DNA of 64,000 nt, from NCBI GenBank assembly GCA_009841225.1, contig VXMF01000048.1, forward strand, positions 222,426 to 286,425, written 5' to 3'. The translations under genes were made by a program, and so were the position numbers. Every line of letters begins with the position of its first letter. Positions within the stretch are counted from its first letter, which is position 1. Below, in pieces: positions 16,964 to 24,592 of this stretch. This DNA comes from Terriglobia bacterium. Lineage in GTDB: Bacteria > Acidobacteriota > Terriglobia > Bryobacterales > UBA6623. The notes under the pieces were generated by a model that was not told where the DNA came from, made no database searches, and worked only from the letters and a program-made list of their open reading frames with translations.

Positions 16964-17383
16964 ATGCGGCTGGTTCTCGCCGACGTACACTGGGATGGCT
17001 TGGCGTGTCCGTGCTTCGAACCAACCGCTAGGTTGCCTTGGTCTGCGTGGCCCGGAAAGTTCCGCCCGCCATTGGGTGTCCCCCGTGAGGGTGTCTGCCG
17101 GGCCGATGCCGCGCGCCCGTACCGGCCGGCTGGGCAACTGCTGGTGACCGGCTGCAACATGGGCTATGCCCGCGATCGGTGCGAGCGCGTGCCTGCTGAC
17201 GCCCCGGATGCTGCTCGCTTCGTTTATGCCGGCCCCGGCATCGTGCGCTGGGTGCTGGAGACGGATCACCGTCCGGTCGCGTACGGAGTTTCCGAGCAGG
17301 GCTCGTCGGCGGGGCAGGGGACAGTCCTCGACATCCAAGTGAACGCCTACCGGAGCGCGTTCGAGGAGCCAGACTCACGCTAG
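16964..17383 (+). CDS. Hypothetical protein, Cys/Pro/Trp-rich
   Basis: 139 residues; family not recognised. It has an N-terminal CPCFEP, then LPWSAWPGKFRPPLG, and LLVTGCNMGYARDRCERVPADAPDAARFVYAG with two more Cys; no signal peptide or membrane segment. The composition is protein-like and the opposite frames are less convincing, but there is no independent support. It is divergent from the TPR gene with only 23 nt between start codons, so at least one promoter must lie inside the neighbouring coding region. Confidence 0.55.
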   Translation: MRLVLADVHWDGLACPCFEPTARLPWSAWPGKFRPPLGVPREGVCRADAARPYRPAGQLLVTGCNMGYARDRCERVPADAPDAARFVYAGPGIVRWVLETDHRPVAYGVSEQGSSAGQGTVLDIQVNAYRSAFEEPDSR

Positions 17384-17496
17384 GCGGCCGCGCGCCCGGA
17401 GCGCGGAGTAGGGGCCCAAGAGGCCGGGGGAGACAGTTGCGGTCCGGGTCTGTTCCCGATACACTCGGCATAGGAGCAAGCCTCCCGGAGAGACCC

Positions 17497-18924
17497 ATGG
17501 CAGAAAGCGAAACCAAGCAAGCACAGATGGATCGGCGCGATTTTGCGAAGGGCGCGGCCGCATTGGGCATGGCCGCGGCCGCCGTCAGCAACGGACCATT
17601 GGTGCGCAAGGCGAAGGGGGCCGACAGGGTCGTCAAGTACGCCATGATCGGGCCCGGCAGCCGGGGACGGCGGCTGCTCGAGCGCCACTTGGTGCACATG
17701 GAGCACGGCGAGTGCGTCGCGCTGTGTGACATTTACCAGAAGAACCTAGACCGGGCGCTGAAGGTCTTCGACGGCAAGCCGGCAGCTTACACCGACTACA
17801 ACGAGTTGCTCCAGGACGACTCGATCGAGGCCATATTAATCACGGTTCCGCTATTCCTGCACTACCCGGTCATGAAGGCCGCGCTAGAGGCTGGCAAGCA
17901 CGTCTTCTGCGAGAAGTCGCTGGTCTTCACGCCCGCGGAAGTCCACGGCCTGAGGGCTCTGCACGAGGCGCACCCGGATCAGATCATCCAGGTCGGCCTG
18001 CAGCGGCGCTACAGCAAGCTGTACCAGCGCGCCAAGGATCTCATCGATAGCGGGGCGATCGGGGAGGTGACGCACATCCAAGCCCAGTGGCACCGCAACA
18101 CGAACTGGCGCCGCAAGGCCGCGGCCGAATTCGAGGACCAGTTCAACTGGCGCCTGTACCGCAGGTACTCTGGCGGGTTGTGTGCGGAGCTGATGTCCCA
18201 CCAAGTCGACGTGGCCGACTGGATTCTCGACCAGCACCCGAAGTCGGTGATGGGCGTGGGAGGTCTCGACTACTGGAAGGACGGGCGCGACATCTACGAC
18301 AACATCCAGCTCGTGTTCGAGTACCCGGGCGGCCAGAAGCTGCAGTACAGCTCGATCATGACCAACCGCCACATCGCCGGTCGGCGCGTGCCGGGCGACG
18401 GCTGCCGGGAGACGATTCTGGGGACCGACGGAGCGATCGAGCTCACGCTGATTCCCTACGGCGACGGCATGCTGTATCCGGACGTGATGAAGGTCAAGAT
18501 GGAAGATCAGGCCAAGCAGAAGAATGATGGCGAGAACTGGGTGGCCGGCGCCACCGTGGGCATGGACACCGCGGAGCAGGGCGATGGGTTCCCGATCGAT
18601 CCCGAGGCCGTAGACCCCAACCAGGTCAGCTTCATCGAGAAAGAGATCTTCTTCGCCAAGACGTGGGCCTACCACAAGGGGATTCTCCGACCTGAGGAGG
18701 ATATTGATCCTGAGTACGCCGAGCTTTCCAGCTTCCTGACGGATGTTGCGACGGGCTCGCGGCCGAGGGCCGACATCGATGTCGGCCTGCAAGACTCGGT
18801 GGCCGTCATGCTGGCGAACCTGGCCATGGACGAGCAGCGCAAGGTCCACTTCGCTGAGATCGAGCAGATGGGGCGGGAGGATGTCGAATTGACGTCGGCT
18901 GGCGCCCCGAGCCGTGGCGACTAG
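17497..18924 (+). CDS. Tat-exported Gfo/Idh/MocA-family oxidoreductase
   Basis: 475 residues. Starts with a twin-arginine signal (MDRRDFAKGAAALGMAAAAVSNG, residues about 11-33 of the product), then a Rossmann NAD(P) domain (VKYAMIGPGSRGRRLLERHL) and the family's EKP motif, here CEKSLVFTP with Pro replaced by Ser. The C-terminal alpha/beta domain (GLCAELMSHQVDVADWIL) matches glucose-fructose oxidoreductase-like proteins, which carry a tightly bound cofactor so that they can work in the periplasm. GGAG seven bases before the ATG at 17497 fixes the start. Likely acts on a sugar or sugar acid; substrate unknown. Confidence 0.9.
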   Translation: MAESETKQAQMDRRDFAKGAAALGMAAAAVSNGPLVRKAKGADRVVKYAMIGPGSRGRRLLERHLVHMEHGECVALCDIYQKNLDRALKVFDGKPAAYTDYNELLQDDSIEAILITVPLFLHYPVMKAALEAGKHVFCEKSLVFTPAEVHGLRALHEAHPDQIIQVGLQRRYSKLYQRAKDLIDSGAIGEVTHIQAQWHRNTNWRRKAAAEFEDQFNWRLYRRYSGGLCAELMSHQVDVADWILDQHPKSVMGVGGLDYWKDGRDIYDNIQLVFEYPGGQKLQYSSIMTNRHIAGRRVPGDGCRETILGTDGAIELTLIPYGDGMLYPDVMKVKMEDQAKQKNDGENWVAGATVGMDTAEQGDGFPIDPEAVDPNQVSFIEKEIFFAKTWAYHKGILRPEEDIDPEYAELSSFLTDVATGSRPRADIDVGLQDSVAVMLANLAMDEQRKVHFAEIEQMGREDVELTSAGAPSRGD

Positions 18925-18945
18925 CTCGCTGCCGGAGTTAGGCCG

Positions 18946-19293
18946 CTAGCCCGGATTCGACTGCTTCGGCTTTGGTCCCGGCGGCGGTGCCATGATCGTC
19001 AGTACGACAAGGTTTGCCGGGCCCGCGTTCGCGAGCGAGTGTGGCTCGCCCTCTCGGGCCAACACGAGGTCTCCGCTTTCGATGCGCTCGGTCCGCTCGC
19101 CGACGGTCACGTCGCCGCAGCCCTCGAGAACCAAGTAGAGCTTGTCCTGCCCGGCATGGGAGTGCAGCTGGTGGACCTGCCCAGGCAGGAAGCAATTCAG
19201 CCCGGAGAACACCTGCGCGCCGGAGAGCAGGTCGGCCTTGGCCATCTTGAGGCCGGAGAAGACCGCCCGCTCGGCGATCCGGCGGACGATCAT
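18946..19293 (-). CDS. Small cupin-domain protein
   Basis: 115 residues forming a single cupin barrel: GQVHQLHSHAGQDKLYLVLEGCGDVTVGE is cupin motif 1 with two or three metal-binding His and a Glu, and GDLVLAREGEPHSLAN is motif 2. The ATG overlaps the stop of the upstream gene (ATGA type), so it is the last gene of the 20.9-18.9 kb sigma/anti-sigma operon. It might sense a small molecule or metal, as cupins in ChrR-type anti-sigma factors do, but that is inference. Confidence 0.85.
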   Translation of the reverse strand: MIVRRIAERAVFSGLKMAKADLLSGAQVFSGLNCFLPGQVHQLHSHAGQDKLYLVLEGCGDVTVGERTERIESGDLVLAREGEPHSLANAGPANLVVLTIMAPPPGPKPKQSNPG

Positions 19294-19652
19294 CGGCCTT
19301 CGTTCGCCACCTGGATGAGCTGGTTGAAGAGCTGGTTTTGCTCGGGCGTGAGGTACTGGACGATGCGCTGGTGCGCCTCGAGCTGATTCCACTTCAGTTC
19401 GCCCAGCAGTTCGGCCTCTTGCATGATCACGTCGTCGAGGATGGCCCGGATCTGTTCCATCTGACTCGGGTTGAGCGACAGCTCCTCGGCCAAGTCCTGC
19501 AGCGTCGCTTCGATGCGGAACTCCGTGCTCCGCTCTTCCTCGAACGCCTCCATCAGGCTCGAACTGAGCAGGCCAGTCGCGAAGCCGCTGAAGAAAATCA
19601 GGGCAAGCACGCCAGCTGCCTTGCCGACCGAGCCTGCCGCGAAGCCTTGCAC
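19290..19652 (-). CDS. Spy/CpxP-like periplasmic helical protein
   Basis: 120 residues with an N-terminal membrane anchor or signal (VLALIFFSGFATGLLSSSL) followed by a long charged helix with ELSLNPSQMEQIRAILDD and QYLTPEQNQLFNQL. LTPxQ-type repeats in helical hairpins are typical of Spy/CpxP/ZraP-like envelope stress proteins. The GTG start overlaps the stop of the upstream anti-sigma gene (TAGTG). Role in the sigma module is inferred. Confidence 0.65.
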   Translation of the reverse strand: MQGFAAGSVGKAAGVLALIFFSGFATGLLSSSLMEAFEEERSTEFRIEATLQDLAEELSLNPSQMEQIRAILDDVIMQEAELLGELKWNQLEAHQRIVQYLTPEQNQLFNQLIQVANEGR

Positions 19653-20149
19653 TACCGTCCCGCGCCCCCCGAGTACATCACGACCGCCAGCATCGTGCTG
19701 CGGTTCAGGTCAATATCGCAACCGAGCCGGACATTGCAGTAGTCCGCGCTCTCCGGAGGCTCGGCCAGAACGCTCTGGGCGATGTTCTGCACTTGGGGTT
19801 TGGCTGCAGCTTGGTATGTGCTGGCCCCGAAGAGCACCAACAGCCAAGCGCCGCAAGCGAGAACGAGGCGGCGGGCGATGAGCGGCTGGAAGAAGATGTC
19901 CCAGAACGGGGGCTGGCGCTGGGATTGAATTTCGCGCAGGATCTTGCGGTGGAAGCCAGGCGCCGGCCCCAGGCTACTGTCGGGCGGCATGTCGAAGCTG
20001 CAAAACAGCCCTGAGAGTCCCGCCATCTCCTCGATCACTTGGCGATCGCCCGGGTTTCGGGCCAGGCGTTCCTCGTACTCGCGGCGCCCCTGATCTCCGA
20101 GCTGGCCGGCTAGGTACGCCTCTAGGTTCTCCTCTAGGTACTTGTCCAT
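19652..20149 (-). CDS. Probable membrane anti-sigma factor
   Basis: 165 residues. N-terminal helical cytoplasmic part (LEENLEAYLAGQLGDQGRREYEERLARNPG, resembling anti-sigma domains but without the HxxxCxxC zinc motif), one membrane segment (LVLACGAWLLVLFGASTYQA, about residues 94-113) and a short periplasmic tail. It is encoded directly after an ECF sigma gene, the typical sigma/anti-sigma order. Family membership is inferred from topology and context. Confidence 0.7.
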   Translation of the reverse strand: MDKYLEENLEAYLAGQLGDQGRREYEERLARNPGDRQVIEEMAGLSGLFCSFDMPPDSSLGPAPGFHRKILREIQSQRQPPFWDIFFQPLIARRLVLACGAWLLVLFGASTYQAAAKPQVQNIAQSVLAEPPESADYCNVRLGCDIDLNRSTMLAVVMYSGGAGR

Positions 20150-20185
20150 CCCCGTGTCCCCCTCGGCTCGTTCCTGCCGCGCATT

Positions 20186-20863
20186 TTACACGACTTCGCC
20201 AGGCGCTTCCGCGCGGAGTTGCTCGGCTGCCTTGACAAGTTTCTTGCGGGCTCGGAAAAGCTTCACCTTGATGGTGTTCTCGTTGATCCCAGTCTTCGCT
20301 GCCAGCTCGTCCACCGTCAGTCCTTCGACTTCCTTCTGGAACAGCAACATGCGCTCCTCTTCGGAGACGTGCTCCAGCAGCTTGAGCAAGTAGTCGCGCC
20401 GCGACGCCTGCTCCTCGGCGCCCGGAGCGGTGTCGGCCGCGCGGGCCGAACTTTCGACGATCTCGTCGACGTCTTCACCCAAGTCGCCCTCGTAGACCAC
20501 GCGGCGACTCTTGATCCTGCGCAGGTAGTCGTAGGTCTCGTTCATCGCGATCTTGTAGATCCACGTCGACAGAGACGATCGCATGTCGAACTTCTTCAGG
20601 GCGAAGAAGACTTTGGTGAACACCTGTTGGGCTACGTCCTCGGCGTCGATGCTCCGTCGAACCATCCTCAGGGCGAGGCTGTACACCATGTTCTGGTGCT
20701 GCTGGACGATGAGGGCGAACGCTTCCTCGTCACCACCCTTGGCGCGGCGCACGACTTCGGCTTCTGAAGCGGTCTCGTACGGCACGAAGCGATCTGAACG
20801 CACTCCGCCGAGGCAAGTCACCGGATTGCGCTGTCCTGCGAGCAAACCTGTCATTCCCGCCAT
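20186..20863 (-). CDS. ECF RNA polymerase sigma factor
   Basis: 225 residues. Region 2 (DEEAFALIVQQHQNMVYSLALRMVRRSIDAEDVAQQVFTKVF, STWIYKIAMNETYDYLRR) and region 4 with a helix-turn-helix (VDELAAKTGINENTIKVKLFRARKKL) are complete, joined by an acidic linker of about 40 residues. Directs the polymerase to extracytoplasmic-stress promoters. The start is uncertain: ATG at 20863, ATG at 20854 or a GTG nearer the domain. It heads an operon with an anti-sigma-like gene, a Spy-like gene and a cupin gene. Confidence 0.92.
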   Translation of the reverse strand: MAGMTGLLAGQRNPVTCLGGVRSDRFVPYETASEAEVVRRAKGGDEEAFALIVQQHQNMVYSLALRMVRRSIDAEDVAQQVFTKVFFALKKFDMRSSLSTWIYKIAMNETYDYLRRIKSRRVVYEGDLGEDVDEIVESSARAADTAPGAEEQASRRDYLLKLLEHVSEEERMLLFQKEVEGLTVDELAAKTGINENTIKVKLFRARKKLVKAAEQLRAEAPGEVV

Positions 20864-21041
20864 GTGAGTTGGTTGGACGCACGGCCGGCGCAACAGGTTG
20901 CAGATTGGATGCAAGAAATTGAGTTTATCTCTATGGGGCTCATCTGCAAAATTGCCCCTCGCCAGAAGGCAGCTTCGCAGTCGCGCCGTGCAGCGGCTGT
21001 CCGCCGCTGCCAGAGTGGCCCGCGAGATCGCGAGGCGCGGG

Positions 21042-21713
21042 CTACGCGGCGCTCTCCACGCGTTGGAACAGGACCACCCTGCTGCTGCGAATCGGCTGGC
21101 CGAACAGGGTCGCGGGCCGGAACTTGCTGGTCAGCAGCGTGTTGGCCAATTGCCGGTGGGCGCGACCGTCTAGTGGCCCCTGCGTGACGATCATGTAGTC
21201 ATACACTCCGCCGTGGGCGTCGATGTAGGCCACCACCGCGATCTCGTCCGCCACCGGATACGGCGAGGGCAGCGTCATCATTGGGGCACTCACGACCGGG
21301 CTGGCCAAGAAACGCAGCGGCACGTCGTCGGCATGGGCCACTGGCTCCATCCAGACCGCCGATAGCAGCATCGGCACCAAGATGAGAGCCATTAGCAAGC
21401 CGCCCAGTACAGGCACCGTGATCGGCCGCAGCCAGTTGCCGAACCGGACCTGTCGCCGCCTCCAAGACATCAGCGGCCGATCGCGCATGAGGGCCTCGAC
21501 CGACAGGGCGCTTAGGATGCGCAGTTCCAAGCTGCTAGGCGGTGCCGCGACTGGAAGTGCGGCCAGCAAGCCGCCAATTGTCTCCTCGCGCTCGTTCTGC
21601 GCGTGGCATTTCGGGCAGCGAGCCAAATGCCACCGGACGAATAGCGTCTCGGTCAACCCGAGAGTGCATTCCCGGTACCGATCAAGTCGGCGTGAAATCC
21701 AACCACATGTCAT
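21042..21713 (-). CDS. Zinc-finger anti-sigma factor with C-terminal TonB-like domain
   Basis: 223 residues. The N-terminal ZAS motif is present (RWHLARCPKCHAQ, H-x3-C-x2-C), followed by a linker, a membrane helix (VPVLGGLLMALILVPMLLSAVW) and a periplasmic domain (VVAYIDAHGGVYDYMIVTQGPLDGRAHRQLANTLLTSKFRPA) that resembles the TonB C-terminal fold. The start at 21713 has GGAG eight bases upstream and follows the sigma gene stop by 4 nt. It should hold the ECF sigma at the membrane until a periplasmic signal releases it. Confidence 0.8.
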   Translation of the reverse strand: MTCGWISRRLDRYRECTLGLTETLFVRWHLARCPKCHAQNEREETIGGLLAALPVAAPPSSLELRILSALSVEALMRDRPLMSWRRRQVRFGNWLRPITVPVLGGLLMALILVPMLLSAVWMEPVAHADDVPLRFLASPVVSAPMMTLPSPYPVADEIAVVAYIDAHGGVYDYMIVTQGPLDGRAHRQLANTLLTSKFRPATLFGQPIRSSRVVLFQRVESAA

Positions 21714-21717
21714 TGCT

Positions 21718-22365
21718 CTACTCCAACTGCCATCTAGCGCTCCGCGGCGCGATCGATGGCGCATAGCGCAGCAGGTGGCGTTTCAGAGCCTCCCGGCCGC
21801 GCAGGATCCTAGACTTCACCGTGCCTAACGGCACTCCCAGCGTGTCTGCGATTTCGCCGTAGCTGAAGCCCTCGATGTCGCGCAGCACGACGGCCTCGCG
21901 GAAGCGCGGATCGAGGGCTTGCAGGGCACCGTTGAGAATGTCGCGGCGCTCCCGGTCGGTGGTGTGCTCGAACGGAGTCACGGCCTCGGACCGGAACGAG
22001 TCCGAGAACTCGTGCGCCTGGTCATGCACCGAGGACTCGCTGACCTCCCAGCCTCGATGCCGCGAGAACCAGCGCCGCTTGTTAGAAGCTTCGTTGGTCG
22101 CGATGCGATAAAGCCAAGTCTTGAACGTGGACGAGCCGCGAAAGCCGTCGACCCTCCGGAAGACCTTGACGAAGACCTCTTGGGTCACATCCTCGGCATC
22201 GGCCTGATTGTCGATCAGCCTGCAGACGTAGCTGTAAACCGGGCGCTGGTAGCGGCGCAACAGCAGCTCGTAGCTTTGGGGCTTTCGCGCCTTGAGGCCA
22301 CGGACCAAGTCCGCGTCGAGATCGGACTCGGCGGGGGCGCACGGAAGCATCGTCTTGTGGGACAC
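21718..22365 (-). CDS. ECF RNA polymerase sigma factor, RpoE-like
   Basis: 215 residues. Sigma region 2 (YELLLRRYQRPVYSYVCRLIDNQADAEDVTQEVFVKVFRRVDGF, STFKTWLYRIATNEASNKRR) and region 4 (LQALDPRFREAVVLRDIEGFSYGEIADTLGVPLGTVKSRILRGREALKR) are both complete. The start is a GTG at 22365; an ATG at 22350 is an alternative. It is followed by its probable anti-sigma factor 4 nt downstream. Confidence 0.93.
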   Translation of the reverse strand: MSHKTMLPCAPAESDLDADLVRGLKARKPQSYELLLRRYQRPVYSYVCRLIDNQADAEDVTQEVFVKVFRRVDGFRGSSTFKTWLYRIATNEASNKRRWFSRHRGWEVSESSVHDQAHEFSDSFRSEAVTPFEHTTDRERRDILNGALQALDPRFREAVVLRDIEGFSYGEIADTLGVPLGTVKSRILRGREALKRHLLRYAPSIAPRSARWQLE

Positions 22366-22711
22366 GGTCGTGGGCGTGCCGATTTAGGCTAGCAGGTGAT
22401 TTCGCGTCGAGCCATCTCGCGGCAGCTCTCGCCTGATCAGACACCGATAGGCGGGGAATAGTTCCCGGCGTGTTCGTTGCAGTGCCGTCTCGAGTAGCGG
22501 ACGGCATGATCGCGGTCTGGGGCTCTGGCGGCCTGCGGAAGGTGCTGACAGGGACTGGTTTTTTTGGTACAATTGATTGTTCTAGATCCTCTTGGATTCG
22601 TAGGCGGACGCATTGCGGACTGCCGGAATCCTGCTGGTACAAGAATCACTCCTCGCATCCCCGCGTGCGCGGCGCTCTACAAGCATCCGCGCCTGCCACG
22701 ACGGAGTATTG
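22366..22711. other. Divergent regulatory spacer
   Basis: 346 bases between the divergent ECF sigma gene and the CoA-transferase gene. It contains the strong promoter described at 22545-22573 and a small hairpin (GCCGTC/GACGGC around 22485-22506). The transcript leader before the CoA-transferase would be about 130 nt; no riboswitch was recognised. Confidence 0.6.
22545..22573 (+). promoter_or_regulatory. Sigma-70-type promoter with T7 tract
   Basis: -35 CTGACA at 22545-22550, 17-bp spacer containing GACTGG and seven T, and -10 TACAAT at 22568-22573. Five of six bases match consensus in each box. TACAATTG followed after three bases by GTTCT is shared with the promoter at 8095-8119. Confidence 0.7.
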
Positions 22712-24547
22712 GTGGATGAGGTCGAGTTCTTGACTCAGCCACAGGCGTCCACCAAACCTCCGATGGCAAGCGAATCAGGAAAGGGCGGTAGCGAAGCCAA
22801 GACCTCCGCCAAGAAGGCCGCCGCGAAGAAGCCTGCGGCGAAGGAGTCCGCCAGCACCAAGCAGGGCGCAGCCGCCCGCAAGACTGGCGCCAAGCGGCCG
22901 TCGACAACCGCTCCGAAGGCGGCTGCCAAGAAACAGGCGGTTTCTCCGAGCTCCTCCAGCAGCGCCGCCACAGCGCCGCCCGAGGAAAAATCCACTGGAA
23001 AGAAGACGAGCGCAACGCGCAAGAAGGCGTCTTCGGACATCAAGACCGCCGCCAAGTCCGCCGCGGCCGGCACGATCGAGGCGACGGGGGAAGCTCCGGC
23101 CGGCACGAAGGCCAAGGCAAGGCCCAAGAAGGCGGCAAAGGAGTCCGTCGCGACTGACAAGCCCGAGCCCGCGAAAGCGACCAAGCGGAAGGAGTCCGCC
23201 GCCCCGAAGGCGCAGAAGACCACCAAGCGAGCCCCCTTGCCGGGCCCAGAGATCAAGCGGGCTCCGAAAAAGTCCATCGAAAAGACGACAACTCACGAGA
23301 AGCTCGAATCTGCCGAGCAAAAGGAAGTCGAGGAAGGGCGCCGGCCGTTGGACGGAATCCGGGTCCTTGACCTGAGCCGACTCCTTCCAGGGCCGTACGC
23401 AAGCCACATCCTGGCCAGCTTCGGCGCGGACGTGATCAAGGTGGAGAGGCCGGGAGAGGGGGACTACATGCGCGAGTACCTCCCCCAGACTCAAGGCTTT
23501 AACGCGACTTTCCTCACGATCAATCGAGGGAAGCGTAGTATCTCGCTCGACTTGCGGAAGCCGGAGGGCAAGGAGGTCTTCCGCGCCTTGGTGGAGCGTT
23601 CCGACGTCGTCCTAGATGGATTCCGTCCCGGCGTGATGGACAGGCTGGGTCTGGGTTACCAAGTCCTTAGTGAAGTCAATCCCAAGATCATCTACGCGGC
23701 GCTGACCGGATACGGCCAGACCGGCCCGAATGCCCAGCAGGCCGGCCATGACCTGAACTATCTGGCGCTGTCCGGCATGCTTGACCTGCTCGGGGATGCC
23801 GAGGGCGTGCCGCTGGTGCCCGGGATCCAGATCGCCGACGTGGCAGCCGGAGCGCTGCCCACTGTGATCGGGATCCTGCTCGCCCTTCAACACCGCAACA
23901 AGAGCAAGGCCGGGCAACTGGTCGATGTCTCGATGTTCGACTCCTTGCTCGGCCTGATGCCGGTGCAGGTCGCCAACTACACGGCGACCAAGCGGCGGCC
24001 GAAGCGCGGCCACGAGCGTCTATTCGGGCGTTACGCCTGTTACAACATTTATCCCGTCCGTAACGGACGGTTCATGGTGGTCGCAGCGCTGGAACCTAGG
24101 TTCTGGGCTGCGCTGTGCAAGGCGATTGACCGTGAGGACCTGATTCAGGACCAGTACGTAGAAGGTCATGCGCAAGACATCTTGATCGCCGAGCTGACGC
24201 GAATTTTCCAGAAGAAGCAGGTCGACGAGTGGATGGAGATCTTCGCTGACGTTGACGCATGCGTCACAGAAGTGCGGGAGATCTCCAGGTCTGTCCAAGA
24301 CGACCATGTGGCTCAGCGCGGCTTGATCACGCCAATTCGCGGAAAGGATGGAGAGGTCTACGAGCAGCTAGGGGTGTTTCCGAAGCTATCCGAGGCCCCT
24401 GGGTATATTGCAGGCGACGCCCCTCGGCGCGGCCAGCACACGCGCCAAATCCTGAGGTCTCTCAAGTATCAGGCGAAGCAGATTGACGAGATGGTGGCTA
24501 CCAAGGTCGTCGAGGAATCCGCGGGCAATAGCGGCAGCAAAGGCTAG
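22712..24547 (+). CDS. CaiB/BaiF CoA-transferase (racemase-like) with histone-like Lys/Ala-rich N-terminal tail
   Basis: 611 residues from a GTG with GGAG five bases upstream; an ATG at 22763 would give 594. Residues about 18-205 are low-complexity and rich in Lys, Ala, Ser, Pro and Thr (SAKKAAAKKPAAKE style), like histone H1 or Hc1 tails. From about residue 210 a full class III CoA-transferase follows: LDGIRVLDLSRLLPGPYASHI, VIKVERPGEGD, NRGKRSISLDL, GHDLNYLALSG and QIADVAAGA with catalytic Asp about 376, closest to alpha-methylacyl-CoA racemase. The catalytic domain is ordinary; the tail is not known in this family to me. The frame is continuous across both parts. Confidence 0.88.
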   Translation: MDEVEFLTQPQASTKPPMASESGKGGSEAKTSAKKAAAKKPAAKESASTKQGAAARKTGAKRPSTTAPKAAAKKQAVSPSSSSSAATAPPEEKSTGKKTSATRKKASSDIKTAAKSAAAGTIEATGEAPAGTKAKARPKKAAKESVATDKPEPAKATKRKESAAPKAQKTTKRAPLPGPEIKRAPKKSIEKTTTHEKLESAEQKEVEEGRRPLDGIRVLDLSRLLPGPYASHILASFGADVIKVERPGEGDYMREYLPQTQGFNATFLTINRGKRSISLDLRKPEGKEVFRALVERSDVVLDGFRPGVMDRLGLGYQVLSEVNPKIIYAALTGYGQTGPNAQQAGHDLNYLALSGMLDLLGDAEGVPLVPGIQIADVAAGALPTVIGILLALQHRNKSKAGQLVDVSMFDSLLGLMPVQVANYTATKRRPKRGHERLFGRYACYNIYPVRNGRFMVVAALEPRFWAALCKAIDREDLIQDQYVEGHAQDILIAELTRIFQKKQVDEWMEIFADVDACVTEVREISRSVQDDHVAQRGLITPIRGKDGEVYEQLGVFPKLSEAPGYIAGDAPRRGQHTRQILRSLKYQAKQIDEMVATKVVEESAGNSGSKG

Positions 24548-24592
24548 CCCCTCCGTTCTGGAAAGCTTGGGGCCCGGACGGAGTTGTTCCCA

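Noticed and set aside
17884..18849. 321-codon minus-strand frame
   Set aside because: Antisense to the Gfo/Idh/MocA gene.
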